Below are positions 43,198 through 45,681 of a DNA stretch of 45,681 nt, piece after piece. Position numbers and translations under genes: made by a program. Location of the stretch: assembly GCA_007130865.1 (NCBI GenBank), contig SLRR01000169.1:1-45681 (forward strand). The letters run 5' to 3'. Source of the stretch: Spirochaeta sp. GTDB lineage: Bacteria > Spirochaetota > Spirochaetia > DSM-27196 > Alkalispirochaetaceae. The notes below the pieces were generated by a model. That model did no database searches. It saw only the letters and a list, made by a program, of their open reading frames with translations, and was not told where the DNA came from. Positions within the stretch are counted from its first letter, which is position 1; each line of letters opens with the position of its first letter.

Positions 43198-43408
43198 GGA
43201 TGATCTCCTCCTTTCGATCCGTTATGATTTGTTCTATTCGCCTAAGCGATGCCTCAGAGACGCCCTTTGATACTGCCAGTTCGATCGACGGCTCAAGCCA
43301 GAACTTCGCTTCACCCTCGGGAGAAAAGACATGAACGTGTCGGCGTGGTTCTTCACGAGAAAAGAAAAAGAACCGAAACGGCCCCTCGCGGAACACTGTC
43401 GGACTCAC
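43169..43408 (-). CDS. DUF4160 family protein (putative toxin of a DUF4160/DUF2442 pair)
   Basis: A 79-residue basic protein with the family signature GPFRFFFFSREEPRRHVHVF, then EAKFWLEPSIELA and an HAWNRHF end. The start is a GTG at 43408. No Shine-Dalgarno is seen; TAGTAT lies nine bases upstream. It is the first gene of the pair. Confidence 0.82.
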   Translation of the reverse strand: MSPTVFREGPFRFFFFSREEPRRHVHVFSPEGEAKFWLEPSIELAVSKGVSEASLRRIEQIITDRKEEIIHAWNRHFAD

Positions 43409-43764
43409 CCGAAAAGGATACTACAAACCAACGGCTTGTACAAAGACGATAAGCTAGCGGGTGAACGTTGCCGGCAGGCTCGGGATGTAATTGCGGGTCT
43501 CCGTCGTTTGTTTCTCGCCTATGATCCGCTTTGATTTCACCATGTCGAACGATCGAGCGCCGGATAAATTCTTGAACCCTGAGCTCCAGGCGACCTCCTG
43601 GGGAGAAGTGTCCTTGAGTCTCCCACAGCGGCAAATGCGGTCTGACACTGGTTGTGAAGTTCTCGTCGTCTCAACTGACTTCGAGCTCAGCGAGTGCATA
43701 TTGACCGGTAAGAGTAACCTCGTCGGACTTCCAGAACGCTCCGCGGCCGTACCGACGTATAACC
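43409..43764. other. 356-base gap without a supported gene
   Basis: Between rsgA and the DUF4160 gene. Short frames exist on both strands but none has a ribosome site or a recognisable family. On the minus strand, neighbouring frames look like a broken coding sequence (for example PHLPLWETQGHFSPGGRLEL in one frame), which may be a decayed gene. TAGTAT at 43418-43423 (minus strand) is the likely -10 for the DUF4160 gene. Confidence 0.5.
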
Positions 43765-44832
43765 TCATCTCCGACTTATCTTTTTCCATCGCTGCTTCTC
43801 GTATGCCGCCGCGCTCATGCGGTGACGCAGCTCCGCTTCGGCGAGTTCGTCCCGTTGTTCCAGATAGTGTTCAAGGCGCTGGTGCGGAAGAATACCCTCT
43901 GCCAGGGCCTGCTGTACCGCGCAACCCGGTTCTCCCTGATGACGACAGTCCCGGAAGCGACATTCCGCTGCAAGCTCGAGAATGTCAGAGAAACTCTCGT
44001 GGAGAGAATCCTCCTCTCCCCAGAGCTGGAGTTCCCGTAGTCCCGGGGTGTCGATCAGCAACCCTCCGCCGGGTAGCATCAGCAGTTGCGAGTTTGTCGT
44101 GGTGTGGCGGCCTCTGTGCCTGATCCGGCTCACCTCGGCGGTACGTATATGCTGTTTGCGTAGCAGCGAGTTGGTGATACTCGATTTTCCGACTCCCGAT
44201 CGGCCGAGACAACAGGTTGTTGTTCCAACGGGAATCAGGTTCCGCAGTTCCTCCAAGCCGCGGCCGTCCGGTACCGAGGTTATGCGGATCACGATGTCGG
44301 CGCGGACCGACCTCACCTGGCTTTTTACGCTCTCGATATGCTCCGTAGACGTGCAGTCAGCTTTGTTGAGAACGACCACTGGTTCCACTCCGCCCGCTGC
44401 AACAACTGTGAGAAAACGCTCCAGCAGACCGATCGAGAAGTTTCGCCCCCCGTCCAGCCCGAACACCAGGAATACTGTATCCACGTTGGCTGCCAGTATC
44501 TGGGCACGGGCCGCGCGTCCCGATTCCTGCCGGGTAATGGTGGTGCGCCGAGGTATCCGCCGTTGGATCATCCCACCGTCGGGGGATAGTGCCACCCAAT
44601 CACCGACCACGGGGTAATCGTCGGGGCCGGCGCACAGGTAATGGAAAGCTCCCGCCGCTTTGACCGCGGTTTCCCGGAAACCGTCCGGTACCATAACCCG
44701 CCAGGATGAGACGTACCGGCTTGTGATACGCGCCGGAATGCAGTTATCCGATACCGTGTTCCAACACGCTTCTTCGTGGTCCGTCCAGCCCAGAGCCTGG
44801 GCGTCGTGCGAATCGCCTATACCGATACTCAT
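43765..44832 (-). CDS. rsgA: Ribosome small-subunit-dependent GTPase A
   Basis: A 355-residue circularly permuted GTPase that checks late 30S maturation. An N-terminal OB-fold region (about 35-110) precedes the G4 motif VLNKADC, then the P-loop LGRSGVGKSSITNSL and the switch/G3 region IDTPGLREL. The C-terminal zinc knuckle is CRFRDCRHQGEPGC. The N-terminus is about 30 residues longer than in short RsgA proteins. It overlaps the upstream RNHCP gene by four bases, so both are one operon. Confidence 0.95.
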   Translation of the reverse strand: MSIGIGDSHDAQALGWTDHEEACWNTVSDNCIPARITSRYVSSWRVMVPDGFRETAVKAAGAFHYLCAGPDDYPVVGDWVALSPDGGMIQRRIPRRTTITRQESGRAARAQILAANVDTVFLVFGLDGGRNFSIGLLERFLTVVAAGGVEPVVVLNKADCTSTEHIESVKSQVRSVRADIVIRITSVPDGRGLEELRNLIPVGTTTCCLGRSGVGKSSITNSLLRKQHIRTAEVSRIRHRGRHTTTNSQLLMLPGGGLLIDTPGLRELQLWGEEDSLHESFSDILELAAECRFRDCRHQGEPGCAVQQALAEGILPHQRLEHYLEQRDELAEAELRHRMSAAAYEKQRWKKISRR

Positions 44833-45206
44833 AGGTTGCCGCCTTCTGCGGTCAGTATCTCCAATGGGAAAGGCAGCCGTGTAAGAGGACGCGCGGCCAG
44901 GGCGATCAGTGCGTGTTCGCTGTCGTCCGGCCCGATTCTATTCAACTTGAGGATGCCGCAGCGCGTGCATCGATGGATGATACTCCACTCACCGTTTGCC
45001 TGCACGTACACACCTATCGCCTCCATCGCCGCTTTACAGCCGGAGCGACGGTCCCCCGGTCGCAGGTCAACATGACGACTGGACAGGCAGTATGGGCAGT
45101 GGTTGCGGTTGTGAGTGCCGTTCAGTGGCGGAGCGACTGTACGCCCGCAGGTAATGCAGATAAAGGTTTCGCAGGTCTCGTGATAGGAAACTGTATGGCG
45201 TGACAT
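44829..45206 (-). CDS. RNHCP-domain zinc protein
   Basis: A 125-residue protein with the diagnostic RNHCPYC sequence. The cysteines CITCG, RNHCPYC and HRCTRCG form two zinc-ribbon sites. RNHCP proteins are small and uncharacterised, and some lie next to rsgA, which suggests a role in ribosome assembly or RNA binding. GAGGTGA just before the ATG supports the start. Its stop overlaps the rsgA start (ATGA). Confidence 0.88.
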   Translation of the reverse strand: MSRHTVSYHETCETFICITCGRTVAPPLNGTHNRNHCPYCLSSRHVDLRPGDRRSGCKAAMEAIGVYVQANGEWSIIHRCTRCGILKLNRIGPDDSEHALIALAARPLTRLPFPLEILTAEGGNL

Positions 45207-45514
45207 TGCCTCACCTCGAAATCTGTACGATCTCTCGCGAGCGGCATGACGCTTCTGTTCGTGAGCTTGCTGATTCAGCGGTGTGAATCGTAGTTATGCA
45301 GTGCGAGGGCAAGCTGCGCGGGACGCGACGCGCCACCGGAACAGGTGCGCCTACAGGACAATGGCTGCCATAGGTGTCCACTATGAGCTGTCAGGACGAC
45401 CAAGGTCAAGTCCAAATCGTACGGGGCCGATCGTACGCAGAGGTGCTTTCCGTCGCCGGAGATTTCGGGACCCCGAACTCGACGAACAGGAGTGAAGAGC
45501 AGTAGCTTTTGATT
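45207..45514. other. 308-base divergent intergenic region
   Basis: No gene seen. It contains two direct copies of ATCGTACG (CGTACG is palindromic) near 45417-45440, a possible operator, and TCTCGCGA near 45233. TAGCTT at 45503-45508 ends six bases before the next ATG, with a weak TCGACG 18 bases upstream of it. Confidence 0.45.
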
Positions 45515-45681
45515 ATGATCGAGAACAGGGGAAGCCGCACCGTCGGCACGGCGAAATCTCGAGCGTTGGTTCCGTTGGTTCCGCTGGTTCCGTTGGCCGT
45601 ACTGGTTCTCCTGTTATTCGCGCATACCAATGCGACAGCACAACCCGATACCGATACGCTCCGTCGGCTCCGGACGATGCC
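45515..45681 (+). CDS. N-terminus of an exported protein (3' end outside window)
   Basis: Fifty-five residues from an ATG to the window edge. Basic residues lead to a hydrophobic stretch containing three Leu-Val-Pro repeats (LVPLVPLVPLAVLVLLLF), then AHTNATAQ, a good signal-peptidase I site. The mature part begins PDTDTLRRLRTM. The Leu-Val-Pro part is encoded by a 9-base DNA repeat. The protein family cannot be told. There is no Shine-Dalgarno, and a -10-like TAGCTT lies six bases upstream. Confidence 0.6.
   Translation, partial: MIENRGSRTVGTAKSRALVPLVPLVPLAVLVLLLFAHTNATAQPDTDTLRRLRTM

Noticed and set aside
43491-44123. Plus-strand frame over rsgA and the gap next to it
   Set aside because: Half of it is antisense to rsgA, with no ribosome site and no known family.

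Overview
The window looks like chromosomal DNA from a GC-rich, free-living member of the Spirochaetes. Three things point there. Both phenylalanyl-tRNA synthetase subunits are of the long-alpha, short-beta archaeal type that spirochaetes carry. The exported binding proteins have Gly/Ala-Ala-Glu sequences just after the signal peptide. Several genes (LamG/FN3 protein, TPR protein, cNMP-binding fusion) belong to families I associate with spirochaetes. A glycine betaine uptake system suggests osmotic stress, for example a saline habitat. The genus cannot be fixed from the sequence alone.

Layout. 1-1837: end of a TrpX-type ABC importer (permease and binding protein). 1963-5163: glycine betaine importer proX, terminator, proV-proW. 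5535-7803: ThrH-like phosphatase and a hybrid histidine kinase. 7835-10680: a ParA-type ATPase translationally coupled to a cyclic-nucleotide-binding protein with a nucleoside-phosphorylase-like C-terminus. 10741-15580: LiaF-like protein, an unknown gene, pheT and pheS. 15623-20397: a TPR protein with a large Pro/Glu repeat region and a secreted LamG/FN3 protein. 20424-22229: uvrC.

22211-33750 is a co-directional minus-strand block read as pyrG, lptC, lptA, lptB, rpoN, hpf, hprK, ptsH, ntrY, ntrX, lexA, holA. It joins nucleotide synthesis, LPS transport, sigma-54 with an NtrYX two-component pair, HPr and its kinase, the SOS repressor and a replication subunit. Many junctions are 4-base start/stop overlaps. 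33985-36706 holds cheR, cheB and lipB. 36671-42264 holds RseC-like, YmdB-like (metal site eroded), BON-like, Hsp20, DUF2797, HAD phosphatase and a flavin reductase-like protein. 43765-45206 is rsgA with an RNHCP zinc protein, and the window ends inside a gene for an exported protein.

The most unusual stretch is 42323-42844. A normal tRNA-Leu(CAG) with a strong promoter and terminator is followed by two tandem 139-base units. Each unit is bounded by inverted copies of the tRNA 3' end that form a 15-16 bp closing stem, and each is followed by its own different intrinsic terminator. The two units differ by compensatory changes in two internal helices, which is evidence for a selected RNA (or cruciform) fold. 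A predicted DUF4160/DUF2442 toxin-antitoxin-like pair sits next to it.

A second pattern runs through the window. Several genes without a Shine-Dalgarno sequence have a -10 hexamer ending 6-8 bases before the start codon, with a good -35 in some cases. This predicts leaderless mRNAs for rpoN, pheS, cheR, the hybrid kinase and the HAD phosphatase. Other genes (proX, proW, hpf, Hsp20, BON, DUF2442) have clear Shine-Dalgarno sites.
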